Source: Leucobacter sp. PH1c
GTDB taxonomy: Bacteria > Actinomycetota > Actinomycetes > Actinomycetales > Microbacteriaceae
NCBI RefSeq assembly: GCF_000633415.1
Contig: NZ_AYMV01000013.1
Span: forward strand, 1-48,631
DNA length: 48,631 nt
Reading direction: 5' to 3'
Shown here: piece after piece, positions 1 to 6,102 of the stretch
Numbering within the stretch: position 1 is the stretch's first letter
How the letters are laid out: every line of letters begins with the position of its first letter
The notes under the pieces: generated by a model
The model's database searches: none
Seen by the model: the letters and a program-made list of their open reading frames with translations, nothing else
What the model was told of the DNA's origin: nothing
Made by a program: the position numbers and the translations under genes

Positions 1-28
1 GTGCCGGCCCCTCGGCCGTTTCGTCGCG

Positions 29-64
29 CTGAGCGCACTCAGAGCCCGCTCAGAACGCGCTCAG
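29..64 (-). terminator. possible weak terminator after pabA
   Basis: Inverted repeat CTGAGCGC (29-36) and GCGCTCAG (57-64), 20-base loop, lying 27 bases beyond the pabA stop on the minus strand. There is no T run. The first 90 bases of the window otherwise show no supportable gene on either strand. Confidence 0.25.
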
Positions 65-90
65 GATCCGCTCCGTGCGCGGCGCGGGGT

Positions 91-729
91 TCAGGCCTCG
101 CGCATGAGCGGCGACAGCGAGCGCGCGATCTCCGCGGCGTTCGCGAGGCCGGCGACGGTGAGCCAGTTGCCGAGCTGCTGGTAGCCGCCCTCCGTGAGCA
201 CCGACTCCGGGTGGTACTGGACGCCGTAGATGGGCAGCTCGCGGTGGCGCAGGGCCATGATCACGCCGCCCGCAGTCTCCGCCGTGATGGTGAGCGTCTC
301 GGGCACCGTGTCGCGCACGACGGCGAGCGAGTGGTACCGCGTCGCGTCGAACTCCTCGGGGACGCCGGAGAAGAAGCCGTCGGCGGCGTGGCGCACGCGC
401 GACACCTTGCCGTGCATGAGCTCCTCGGCGTGCGTCACGGTCGCACCGAGCGCCTCGGCGATCGCCTGGTGACCGAGACAGACGCCGAGGAGCGGAATGC
501 CCGTGCGCAGCGCGATCCCGACCATGGCGATCGAGACGCCCGCGTCGGTCGGGGTGCCGGGGCCGGGCGAGATGAGCACGCCGTCGAACTCGCCGACGAG
601 CTGCTCGAGCTCGCCGGGGGTGAGCTCGTCGTTGCGGATCACCCGCGTCGAGGCGCCGAGCTGCTGCAGGTAGCCGTTCAGCGTGTAGACGAAGCTGTCG
701 TAGTTGTCGATGACCAGGATGCTTGTCAT
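91..729 (-). CDS. pabA: Class I glutamine amidotransferase (aminodeoxychorismate/anthranilate synthase component II)
   Basis: A 212-residue amidotransferase that releases ammonia from glutamine for a chorismate-using partner (PabB or TrpE), in folate or tryptophan synthesis in the cytoplasm. The N-terminus ILVIDNYDSF is the family signature. The nucleophile elbow GVCLGHQA puts the catalytic cysteine at residue 84, and YHPES supplies His173 and Glu175, so the triad is intact. I chose ATG at 729 because the protein then begins at the signature; a longer frame upstream has no homologous look. Its ATG overlaps the stop of the upstream 52-codon ORF (ATGA), so it is translationally coupled to a sortase operon. 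This position beside crgA and the sortase matches trpG/pabA near oriC in actinobacteria. PabA versus TrpG cannot be decided without the partner gene; location favours PabA. Confidence 0.9.
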   Translation of the reverse strand: MTSILVIDNYDSFVYTLNGYLQQLGASTRVIRNDELTPGELEQLVGEFDGVLISPGPGTPTDAGVSIAMVGIALRTGIPLLGVCLGHQAIAEALGATVTHAEELMHGKVSRVRHAADGFFSGVPEEFDATRYHSLAVVRDTVPETLTITAETAGGVIMALRHRELPIYGVQYHPESVLTEGGYQQLGNWLTVAGLANAAEIARSLSPLMREA

Positions 730-884
730 GTCCCGACCGTCACTTCCTGTTCGGGGAGCTGGAGAGCCACCCACGGGTAGACATAGGTGATGAGCGCGTA
801 GACCAGGGCGGCCAGCGCGACGATGAGCACGATCACGCGCAGCCACGCGGGTCCGGGGAAGAATCGCCACAGCATGGAGAACAT
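726..884 (-). CDS. small membrane protein between sortase and pabA
   Basis: A 52-residue ORF. A short basic/aromatic N-terminus (MFSMLWRFFPGPAWLR) precedes one hydrophobic helix (about residues 16-34) and an exposed acidic tail ending EQEVTVGT. Its ATG shares one base with the sortase stop (TGATG) and its own stop overlaps the pabA start (ATGA), so the three genes are a tightly coupled operon. A GGGAG lies 9 bases upstream of the start. The overlaps at both ends and the clean membrane-helix pattern argue that it is real. I do not recognise the family. It may anchor or assist the adjacent sortase, but that is inference from position only. An internal ATG at codon 4 is an alternative start. Confidence 0.65.
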   Translation of the reverse strand: MFSMLWRFFPGPAWLRVIVLIVALAALVYALITYVYPWVALQLPEQEVTVGT

Positions 885-1642
885 CAGCTCGCAGCTCCCT
901 TCAGTGCGGGGTTGAGTTCGAGGAGCTCGGCCGGCGGGCCAGCACTGTGGGGCTGGAAGCCCTCGAACACGGAGTAGGCGATCGCCCGCTCGTCGCTGCC
1001 GGCGAGCTTCGGATGGCACGTGGTGAAGGTCATGATCTGGTCGGTTCCCGGGATGCCCTCGAGGCGGGGGAACGGATTCAGCACGTCCGTCTCGTTCGGC
1101 AGCACGTACTCGATCGAGCGGAAGCGGTACGTGTACCAGCCGTCGGCCGTCTCGATGAAGAGCGGGTCGCCGACCCGGAGGTTCATGACCTCGCGGAACG
1201 AGTTGATGAGCGGGCCGGATCGGTGGCCCGCGAGCGCGAAGTTGCCCGGTTCGCCCGGCAGCTGCGTGTTCTCGTAGTGGCCGATGCCCTTCTCGTCGAG
1301 GTTGAGCACGGTCCACCAGTCGGTCGTCTCGCCGATCCGGTTGGCGTAGCTCGTGCCGAAGGCGGGCGCGTGGAGCACGGCGAACACCTCGGCCGCCTCG
1401 GGCTTCGCCGGAACGGGGACGCCCTCGGTCTGCAGCGGCTGCGCTTCCGTGCGCCACTTCTCGGAGTCCGCGGCGGACAGCTGCTCCTGCTTCGCGGTGA
1501 CGGTGACGCCCGTGTGCCAGGGCTGCCAGACGATGTAGCCGAGCACGCCCAGCCCGGCCACCAGCAGGAGCTCCCCGATCACCGTCAGGGGGCTGAGCCG
1601 TGCTCTGCGGCGGCGGCCGCCCGCACGTCGCGTCTCGGTCAT
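884..1642 (-). CDS. Sortase family transpeptidase (class E-like)
   Basis: A 252-residue membrane-anchored transpeptidase expected to attach sorting-signal proteins to peptidoglycan on the outer face. An Arg-rich cytoplasmic start (residues 5-15) is followed by one membrane helix (about 19-38) and the sortase domain. Visible catalytic residues are His140 in LAGHRSG, Cys209 in TFTTCHP and Arg219 in SDERAIAY, in the order and spacing of sortases. ATG at 1642 is preferred over an in-frame ATG at 1651. A TAGAAT -10 box ends exactly 7 bases before 1642 (leaderless), while the 1651 start would fall inside that box. It heads an operon with the 52-residue ORF and pabA and is divergent from crgA, 59 bases apart. 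No sorting-signal substrate is visible nearby, which suits a housekeeping class E enzyme. The class is inferred from context and actinobacterial distribution. Confidence 0.88.
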   Translation of the reverse strand: MTETRRAGGRRRRARLSPLTVIGELLLVAGLGVLGYIVWQPWHTGVTVTAKQEQLSAADSEKWRTEAQPLQTEGVPVPAKPEAAEVFAVLHAPAFGTSYANRIGETTDWWTVLNLDEKGIGHYENTQLPGEPGNFALAGHRSGPLINSFREVMNLRVGDPLFIETADGWYTYRFRSIEYVLPNETDVLNPFPRLEGIPGTDQIMTFTTCHPKLAGSDERAIAYSVFEGFQPHSAGPPAELLELNPALKGAAS

Positions 1643-1649
1643 GGAGAAC

Positions 1650-1655
1650 ATTCTA
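1650..1655 (-). promoter_or_regulatory. -10 box for leaderless sortase operon
   Basis: TAGAAT read on the minus strand, 7 bases before the ATG at 1642, which puts transcription start at or next to the start codon. It mirrors the identical TAGAAT for crgA on the other strand, so the 59-base gap holds two back-to-back promoters. No Shine-Dalgarno is visible. Confidence 0.6.
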
Positions 1656-1688
1656 GATCGCACACCTGAGTCCCACACGGGATCGGGC

Positions 1689-1694
1689 TAGAAT
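1689..1694 (+). promoter_or_regulatory. -10 box for leaderless crgA
   Basis: TAGAAT 7 bases before the crgA ATG at 1702, with no Shine-Dalgarno between. The spacing predicts that the mRNA begins with the start codon. Confidence 0.6.
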
Positions 1695-1701
1695 CGGTGT
1701 C

Positions 1702-1977
1702 ATGGCAGCAGCTGGCAAGAATGTAAGCAAGCGCGCGTCGGGTGAGCTCGACCGCGAACGTGCGGAGCGTGCCTCCGCGCGGAAGGACGCTCCGAACCCG
1801 GTGTGGTTCAAGCCCGTGATGTTCGGCTTCATGCTGCTCGGGCTCATCTGGATCGTGCTGTTCTACATCACGAGCGGCAACCTGCAGCTCCCCATCCCGG
1901 CGCTCGGCCAGGGCAACATCTTCGTCGGCTTCGGCCTCGTGCTCGTCGGCTTCCTCATGACGCCGTGGTGGAAGTAG
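1702..1977 (+). CDS. crgA: Cell division protein CrgA
   Basis: A 91-residue inner-membrane protein that, in mycobacteria and streptomycetes, interacts with the division machinery (FtsZ, FtsQ, FtsI) and tempers septation. A charged, lysine/arginine-rich cytoplasmic N-terminus (1-30) is followed by the family-typical PNPVWFKPVMFG, a first membrane helix (about 39-57), a short outside loop and a second helix (about 72-88) ending in TPWWK at the C-terminus. That is the standard CrgA architecture and length. The gene is divergent from the sortase operon and convergent with the rhomboid gene, from which a long hairpin separates it. The leaderless -10 box supports the start. Its place beside pabA near oriC is conserved in actinobacteria. 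Confidence 0.93.
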   Translation: MAAAGKNVSKRASGELDRERAERASARKDAPNPVWFKPVMFGFMLLGLIWIVLFYITSGNLQLPIPALGQGNIFVGFGLVLVGFLMTPWWK

Positions 1978-1994
1978 CTCCTCGCACGCTGACG

Positions 1995-2014
1995 AATGAC
2001 ACATTCTTGTCATT
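1995..2014. repeat. AT-rich inverted repeat downstream of crgA
   Basis: AATGACA (1995-2001), 6-base loop, TGTCATT (2008-2014). It is too AT-rich and short for a terminator and looks more like a protein-binding site. A 10-base palindrome ACACCGGTGT follows at 2019-2028. Confidence 0.5.
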
Positions 2015-2055
2015 AATCACACCGGTGTAATTCGTCCCCAGGTTGGGGAGGAATC

Positions 2056-2064
2056 TGTGGATAA
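2056..2064 (-). other. Solitary perfect DnaA box (crgA-rhomboid gap)
   Basis: TGTGGATAA, an exact match to the 9-base DnaA box read on this strand as TTATCCACA. The flank gives TGTGGATAACTCC, identical over 13 bases to the oriC box at 17883. It is about 16 kb from oriC and between convergent gene ends, so it does not look like a promoter element. Confidence 0.6.
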
Positions 2065-2084
2065 CTCCACGGCGACCCGGACAT

Positions 2085-2130
2085 GACTGAGGCCCGGTCC
2101 CGCGCGATTGCGCGAGGCCGGGCCTCAGTC
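2085..2130. terminator. Bidirectional hairpin between crgA and rhomboid gene
   Basis: Perfect 13-base arms GACTGAGGCCCGG (2085-2097) and CCGGGCCTCAGTC (2118-2130), with a second inner stem CGCGC/GCGCG (2101-2105 and 2110-2114). It lies between convergent genes and starts 108 bases after crgA. There is no T run on either side. Confidence 0.7.
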
Positions 2131-2143
2131 GTTCACCGCGGGA

Positions 2144-3085
2144 TCAGAAGATCGCGGGCATCACCACGAAGTACGCGCACGACAGCGCGGCGAGCACGAC
2201 GCCGAGGCCCACCAGCGAGCCGATCCGGGCCGCGCGGCGCCGCGGCCCGCGGGTCGCGAGCAGCACGCCCATCGTCGCCGCCCCGACGATCATGCCGCCG
2301 AGGTGCGCCTGCCACGAGATCGCGGCGCCGGGGATGAGCCCGATGCCGAAGTTGATCGCGAGCAGCACCGCGAGCGAGGTGACGTTCACCCGGGCGGCCC
2401 GGTAGGCGACGAGCGTCGCGGCGAGCACGCCGAAGATCGCGCCGGAGGCGCCGACCGTCGGGATGTTGATCGTCTCGGGAGCGAGGTACGCCCAGAACAT
2501 CACGCCGAGCGATCCGCCGACCCCCGCGAAGAGGTACAGCGCGAGGTAGGCGCCGCGGCCGATCGTCTGCTCGAGGTTCCTGCCGAAGAGCCACAGGGCA
2601 TACATGTTGAACAGGATGTGGAACAGGAAGCCGGTCGAGTGCGTGAACATCGCCGTGAACATGCGCCACGGCTCGAAGCCCATGCCGGCGGGCAGCACCG
2701 CGTCGGGCAGCGAGTACAGGGGCGCGTACCAGAGGGTGCGCGTCACCTCGTCGCCGCCGAAGGTGTGGCTGATGAGCTGCAGCGCGAACACGACCGCGCA
2801 CGCGATCATGATCCCGTAGGTGACCGGGGTGTCCGAAGCCGCGATCCGTCGCCCGGTGACCCGGGAGGCGCGCGCCGCCCGCTTCGCGGTGCTCGGCTGC
2901 GTCTGCTTCACGCACTCCGAGCACAGCACGCCGACGGCCGACACCACCTGGCACTCCGGGCAGATGGTGCGGCCGCAGCGCTGGCACAGCGTGAAGCTGT
3001 GCACGCGCGGGTGGCGATAGCAGACATCGTCGGGCCCGTACGAGACGCGCTCGCCGTACGAGGGCCCCGCGCCGTCACTCGCCAC
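2144..3085 (-). CDS. Rhomboid family intramembrane serine protease with N-terminal zinc-binding region
   Basis: A 313-residue protein in two parts. Residues 20-60 hold a Cys/His-rich region (C22, H25, H29, C34, C37, C42, C45, C55, C58) resembling a B-box-like zinc binder. Residues 88-310 are a six-to-seven-helix rhomboid domain. The catalytic serine is in VGASGAIFG (Ser214) and the histidine in WQAHLGG (His261); His156 and Asn160 (HILFN) complete the usual oxyanion/helix-2 set, so it should be an active protease. The start is GTG at 3085, only 8 bases after the cyclophilin stop, so the two are probably co-transcribed; no strong Shine-Dalgarno is seen. The substrate is unknown. The cyclophilin-rhomboid pairing near the origin is common in actinobacteria. 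Confidence 0.9.
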   Translation of the reverse strand: MASDGAGPSYGERVSYGPDDVCYRHPRVHSFTLCQRCGRTICPECQVVSAVGVLCSECVKQTQPSTAKRAARASRVTGRRIAASDTPVTYGIMIACAVVFALQLISHTFGGDEVTRTLWYAPLYSLPDAVLPAGMGFEPWRMFTAMFTHSTGFLFHILFNMYALWLFGRNLEQTIGRGAYLALYLFAGVGGSLGVMFWAYLAPETINIPTVGASGAIFGVLAATLVAYRAARVNVTSLAVLLAINFGIGLIPGAAISWQAHLGGMIVGAATMGVLLATRGPRRRAARIGSLVGLGVVLAALSCAYFVVMPAIF

Positions 3086-3093
3086 GTGGAGAC

Positions 3094-3603
3094 CTAGGCC
3101 GCGACGACGTCGACACCGGTGATGACGACGTCCTCGACGGGACGGTCCATCGCACCGGTCTGCACGCCCGAGATCGCCTCGACGACGGCCTGCGAGGCCT
3201 CGTCCGCGACCTCACCGAAGATGGTGTGCTTGCCCGTCAGCCACTCGGGAGCGGTCGTGGTGATGAAGAACTGCGAGCCGTTCGTGCCGGCGAGACGGCC
3301 GGTCATGTCGGGACGCTTGCCGGCGTTCGCCATGGCGAGCTGGTACTTCCGGTCGAAGACGAGCTCGGGGTGGATCTCGTCGTCGAAGGTGTAGCCGGGG
3401 CCGCCGGTGCCGGTGCCGGTGGGGTCGCCGCCCTGGATCATGAAGTCGCGGATGATGCGGTGGAAGATGACGCCGTCGTAGAAGCCCTTCTCGGCGAGGT
3501 CGACGAAGTTCTTCACCGTCTTCGGGGCCTGGTCGCCGAAGAGGTTGACGACGATGTCGCCGTGGTTCGTGTGGATGGTCGCTACCGCAGTGTGAATGGT
3601 CAT
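3094..3603 (-). CDS. Peptidyl-prolyl cis-trans isomerase, cyclophilin type
   Basis: A 169-residue cytoplasmic cyclophilin that speeds cis-trans isomerisation of prolyl bonds during folding. Core motifs are intact: [14 protein letters not shown] (47-60, with the catalytic Arg at 49), the GTGTGG loop, [10 protein letters not shown] (107-116) and the ligand-pocket Trp121 and His126 ([14 protein letters not shown]). There is no signal peptide, so this is the cytoplasmic form. ATG at 3603 is supported by a TACACT box 7 bases upstream; the longer open frame to about 3798 is discarded because it lacks family similarity. It is transcribed first, ahead of the rhomboid gene. Confidence 0.95.
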   Translation of the reverse strand: MTIHTAVATIHTNHGDIVVNLFGDQAPKTVKNFVDLAEKGFYDGVIFHRIIRDFMIQGGDPTGTGTGGPGYTFDDEIHPELVFDRKYQLAMANAGKRPDMTGRLAGTNGSQFFITTTAPEWLTGKHTIFGEVADEASQAVVEAISGVQTGAMDRPVEDVVITGVDVVAA

Positions 3604-3610
3604 AGGCACT

Positions 3611-3616
3611 AGTGTA
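3611..3616 (-). promoter_or_regulatory. -10 box for leaderless cyclophilin gene
   Basis: TACACT on the minus strand, exactly 7 bases before the ATG at 3603. No ribosome-binding site lies between. Confidence 0.55.
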
Positions 3617-3724
3617 GGCGGGCCTCCCGCGAGGAACTGAGCGCTGGCCGGTGTTCCTGTGCGCCTCTCCTGAGAATCCTCATGCACTCGTGCGCGGACT
3701 CGACGCACCGCGCGCAGATCGGTG

Positions 3725-3730
3725 TAGCGT
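3725..3730 (+). promoter_or_regulatory. Probable -10 box for the 166-residue protein gene
   Basis: TAGCGT about 51 bases before the ATG at 3782. This gene also has a near-perfect Shine-Dalgarno AGGAGG at 3771-3776, so it is translated from a leadered mRNA, unlike its divergent neighbour. Confidence 0.35.
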
Positions 3731-3781
3731 GGAGACAGCGAGCACCCTTGCTTCCCGCCTCGCCAAGCTAGGAGGACCGTA

Positions 3782-4282
3782 ATGAAACTCTCACGCAAGC
3801 GCCGCCGCGAACTGCGCAGCCTGCGGGGTGACGCGCAGGAGCTGCTCGATCAGCAGCGCGTCGTTCTGAGCCACGCCGGAGACGTGCTCTCCCAGGCGGG
3901 CCGCCAGGCGAAGGCGCTCAGCGACGAGCACCTCGCGCCCCGGATCGACGATGCACTCGAGGCCGCACGCCCCACCGTCGACCGCGGCGTCGCATCGGCC
4001 CGACGCGCCGCGGACACCGTGCGCCGCGTCACGACCCCGATCGTCGCGAACGCCCTCGCGCGCACCATCCGCACGCTCGACGAGCTCGACAACGGCGACG
4101 CCGCCGCGCAGGTGCGCGGATTCGGCGAGCGCGCCGGATACCTCGCGCCGCAGAAGAAGAAGCGCCGGGTGGGCGGTTTCGTCGCGCTCGGCCTCGGTGT
4201 CGCCGCGGCCGCCGGCGTGGGCTACGCGCTCTGGCAGGCCTTCCGCACGGACGACGAGCTGTGGGTGGCCCCCGAGCACTAG
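3782..4282 (+). CDS. Single-helix membrane protein, DUF5324/YtxH-like
   Basis: A 166-residue protein with a very basic start ([11 protein letters not shown]), a long Ala/Arg/Asp-rich amphipathic helical region (about 15-110), a lysine cluster QKKKRR (124-129), one membrane helix (about 131-152) and a short acidic end. The strong AGGAGG six bases before the ATG fixes the start. The layout and position next to the cyclophilin gene recall actinobacterial DUF5324-type proteins, whose function is not established. The similarity is architectural and not confirmed. The lysine cluster just before the helix suggests the long N-terminal part is cytoplasmic. It is divergent from the cyclophilin gene and ends at a strong hairpin shared with the Nudix gene. 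Confidence 0.8.
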   Translation: MKLSRKRRRELRSLRGDAQELLDQQRVVLSHAGDVLSQAGRQAKALSDEHLAPRIDDALEAARPTVDRGVASARRAADTVRRVTTPIVANALARTIRTLDELDNGDAAAQVRGFGERAGYLAPQKKKRRVGGFVALGLGVAAAAGVGYALWQAFRTDDELWVAPEH

Positions 4283-4296
4283 CTCGACGCCCCACG

Positions 4297-4345
4297 AACG
4301 CCGCGGGCGCTGCGACCGGATTCCGGGTGCAGCGCCCGCGGCGTT
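4297..4345. terminator. Bidirectional terminator hairpin
   Basis: Perfect 17-base arms AACGCCGCGGGCGCTGC (4297-4313) and its complement (4329-4345), 15-base loop, followed on the plus strand by TTT. It separates the convergent 166-residue protein gene and the Nudix gene and abuts the Nudix stop. Confidence 0.8.
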
Positions 4346-4346
4346 T

Positions 4347-5018
4347 CTAGGAGGCTGCGGCGGGAGGCTGCGGGCCGGGACCAGACTTCGGGAGCGAGGC
4401 CCGCCGCGGGCCGCTGCGCCCCTGACCGCGGGTCTGCGGCCGCTCCTGGCCGGTCTTCGCGGCGGCGTTCTTCTTCGCCGCAGCGCCCGTCTTGCCCGTC
4501 TTCCCGGTCTTCCCGGTCTTCGTCGTCTTCGCCGCGGGCTTGCCTGCGGGCTTCGCGGCCCCCTTCGAGCCGCCCTTCGCGGTTCCCTCCGCCGGTCGTC
4601 GACCGATGCCCGCCATCCGGAGCCCCGTCTGCACGAGCGACAGGGTGCGCAGTTTCCCAATGTCGCGGATTGGCACCCAGCGCGCCTCGTCCGAGGATCC
4701 GTCGACCTCGTGCTGGAGCGGCCCGTCCTTCACCGTGGCGCGGTAGACGATGCGGATGGTGTGCAGTTCGGGATCGGTGCCCTCGGGCACCTCCTCACGC
4801 ACCATGACCCGGGAATCGACACCCAGGAGCTTCCCCACGCGGGCCTCCAGCCCGGTCTCCTCGAGCACCTCGCGCACGACCGCGTCCCGCGGATCCTCGC
4901 CGGCTTCGAGCCCGCCACCCGGCAGCGTCCAGCCGTGGAGGTGACCGCGCCGCCAGTGCGTGAGCAGAATCTTCCCGCGCCGCTCTACCACCGCGTAGGC
5001 GGCCACTCGAAGATCCAT
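4347..5018 (-). CDS. Nudix hydrolase with Lys/Ala-rich basic C-terminal tail
   Basis: A 223-residue protein. Residues 1-145 are a Nudix domain with a complete Nudix box at 35-57 (G-x5-E-x7-REVLEETGL), including the Mg-binding glutamates, so hydrolysis of a nucleoside diphosphate-linked compound is expected. Residues from about 150 to the end are low complexity, rich in Lys, Ala, Gly and Thr, with a repeated TGK unit, and strongly basic like histone H1 tails. The encoding DNA shows a 9-base repeat (ttcccggtc) near 4500-4520. The start at 5018 is set by a TAGGCT box 7 bases upstream that overlaps the stop codon of the preceding hydrolase gene. The substrate cannot be read from sequence. The tail may bind nucleic acid, which is inference. 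Confidence 0.88.
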   Translation of the reverse strand: MDLRVAAYAVVERRGKILLTHWRRGHLHGWTLPGGGLEAGEDPRDAVVREVLEETGLEARVGKLLGVDSRVMVREEVPEGTDPELHTIRIVYRATVKDGPLQHEVDGSSDEARWVPIRDIGKLRTLSLVQTGLRMAGIGRRPAEGTAKGGSKGAAKPAGKPAAKTTKTGKTGKTGKTGAAAKKNAAAKTGQERPQTRGQGRSGPRRASLPKSGPGPQPPAAAS

Positions 5019-5025
5019 GGCTCTG

Positions 5026-5031
5026 AGCCTA
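5026..5031 (-). promoter_or_regulatory. -10 box for leaderless Nudix gene, overlapping upstream stop codon
   Basis: TAGGCT on the minus strand, 7 bases before the ATG at 5018. Its first three bases are the TAG stop of the upstream alpha/beta hydrolase (5031-5029). Confidence 0.5.
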
Positions 5032-6090
5032 GCCTGTCGCCCCGTGTGCGCCCCCGTGCCGCTCCGCGGGAACCGCGAAGCTCGAACGCTGCGCGCGCCA
5101 CCCCACCAGCCAGCGGTCGAGGCGCGCATACGCCTCTGCGCGCGGCCCGGACGCGGAGAGGAAGAGATCGTGCAGCCCGCCGTCGATCCGGTCGATCGTG
5201 ACGGAGCCGCCGAGGCGCAGCGCGGCACGGGCCACGGCCTCCACATCGAGCACGGTGTCCGCGCGGGTGAGCTCCTCGCTCCACCGCAGCGGGACCGCCG
5301 AGCGGGCCGAGAGCATCACCTCGACCGGGATCCCGATCCCGAGCCCCCTGCTCACCCGGTCGTGCCCCGCGAGGATCGCCCGCAGCCAGCCGGCGGACAT
5401 CGTGTGGCTGCGCTCGGGCCGCCACTCGGGGTTCAGCCGCGCGAGCTCCTCGGCGGGGCCGACCTCGCGCTGCGCGCGCATGTAGAACCCGGCGTCCACC
5501 TGCGGTCCCGCGTCCTTCGGCGTGACCTTCGCGGTCATGTTGACGATCGGAGAGAGGGCCTGCCTGCCGGCGGTGGCGAGCTGGAACTCCAGCCAGGGGC
5601 TGTTCAGTACGAGCGCGTGGGCGCGATCCGGGTGCCTGGCCGCCCAGAGGCTCAGCACGAGGCCGCCCGTCGAGTGCCCGAAGAGCACGAGGTCGCGCGG
5701 GGCGCCGCTCGGCCCCGCGGCCGCGATCACGTCGAAGGCTTGGCCGATCTCCTCGTCGTAGTCCCCCAGCGCGGTGATGTATCCGGGGGTCTGCCCGGGG
5801 CGGAGGCTCCTCCCGTACTTCCGGAGGTCGAGGGCGTAGAAGCGCGCGCCACGGTCCGTCCAGAACCGCGCGAGCTCCGTCTGGAAGAAGTAGTCAGACC
5901 AGCCGTGCACGTAGAGCACATCGACGTCGGCGAGCGGCAGCCGCTTCCCGCGCAGCCGATCCCACAGCGGGACAGGCTCCGGGAGGGCGCGCACGAGGGT
6001 GGCGACGAGCGGCCCCTCGTCGTCCGCGCCGAGGGCGAGCTCGGTGCAGGTGAAGCCCGCACCGAGCACGTCCTCGCGCCACTCGGTCAT
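5029..6090 (-). CDS. Alpha/beta hydrolase, serine aminopeptidase S33/monoacylglycerol-lipase-like
   Basis: A 353-residue cytoplasmic hydrolase without signal peptide. The fold is shown by the oxyanion region LYVHGWSDYFFQ (59-70), the strand-order region ALDLRKYGRS (86-95) and the nucleophile elbow FGHSTGG (Ser140). A candidate acid lies in the C-terminal third (GHDRVSRGLGIGIPVEVML) and a histidine in GGLHDLFLS near the end. This pattern matches the lysophospholipase/monoglyceride lipase-like branch, but the true substrate is unknown. The start is supported by TAGACT 6 bases upstream of ATG 6090. It lies 10 bases upstream of the Nudix gene on the same strand. Confidence 0.85.
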   Translation of the reverse strand: MTEWREDVLGAGFTCTELALGADDEGPLVATLVRALPEPVPLWDRLRGKRLPLADVDVLYVHGWSDYFFQTELARFWTDRGARFYALDLRKYGRSLRPGQTPGYITALGDYDEEIGQAFDVIAAAGPSGAPRDLVLFGHSTGGLVLSLWAARHPDRAHALVLNSPWLEFQLATAGRQALSPIVNMTAKVTPKDAGPQVDAGFYMRAQREVGPAEELARLNPEWRPERSHTMSAGWLRAILAGHDRVSRGLGIGIPVEVMLSARSAVPLRWSEELTRADTVLDVEAVARAALRLGGSVTIDRIDGGLHDLFLSASGPRAEAYARLDRWLVGWRAQRSSFAVPAERHGGAHGATG

Positions 6091-6096
6091 GCTCGT

Positions 6097-6102
6097 AGTC
6101 TA
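6097..6102 (-). promoter_or_regulatory. -10 box for leaderless alpha/beta hydrolase
   Basis: TAGACT on the minus strand, 6 bases before the ATG at 6090. It lies immediately beyond the DUF4097 gene stop (6100), overlapping it. Confidence 0.5.

Noticed and set aside
1..90. End or start of a Ser/Thr kinase gene (pknB) expected next to pabA
   Set aside because: Only 90 bases; no frame shows kinase or PASTA sequence and no convincing start codon is seen.
947..1669. Open frames opposite the sortase, and similar long frames opposite gyrA, gyrB, trxB and E2
   Set aside because: Shadow frames of strongly supported genes; no recognisable motifs or ribosome sites.
4490..4530. Frameshift in the Nudix gene because of 9-base repeats
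   Set aside because: The frame stays open and the repeats are multiples of three, so this is an in-frame expansion.
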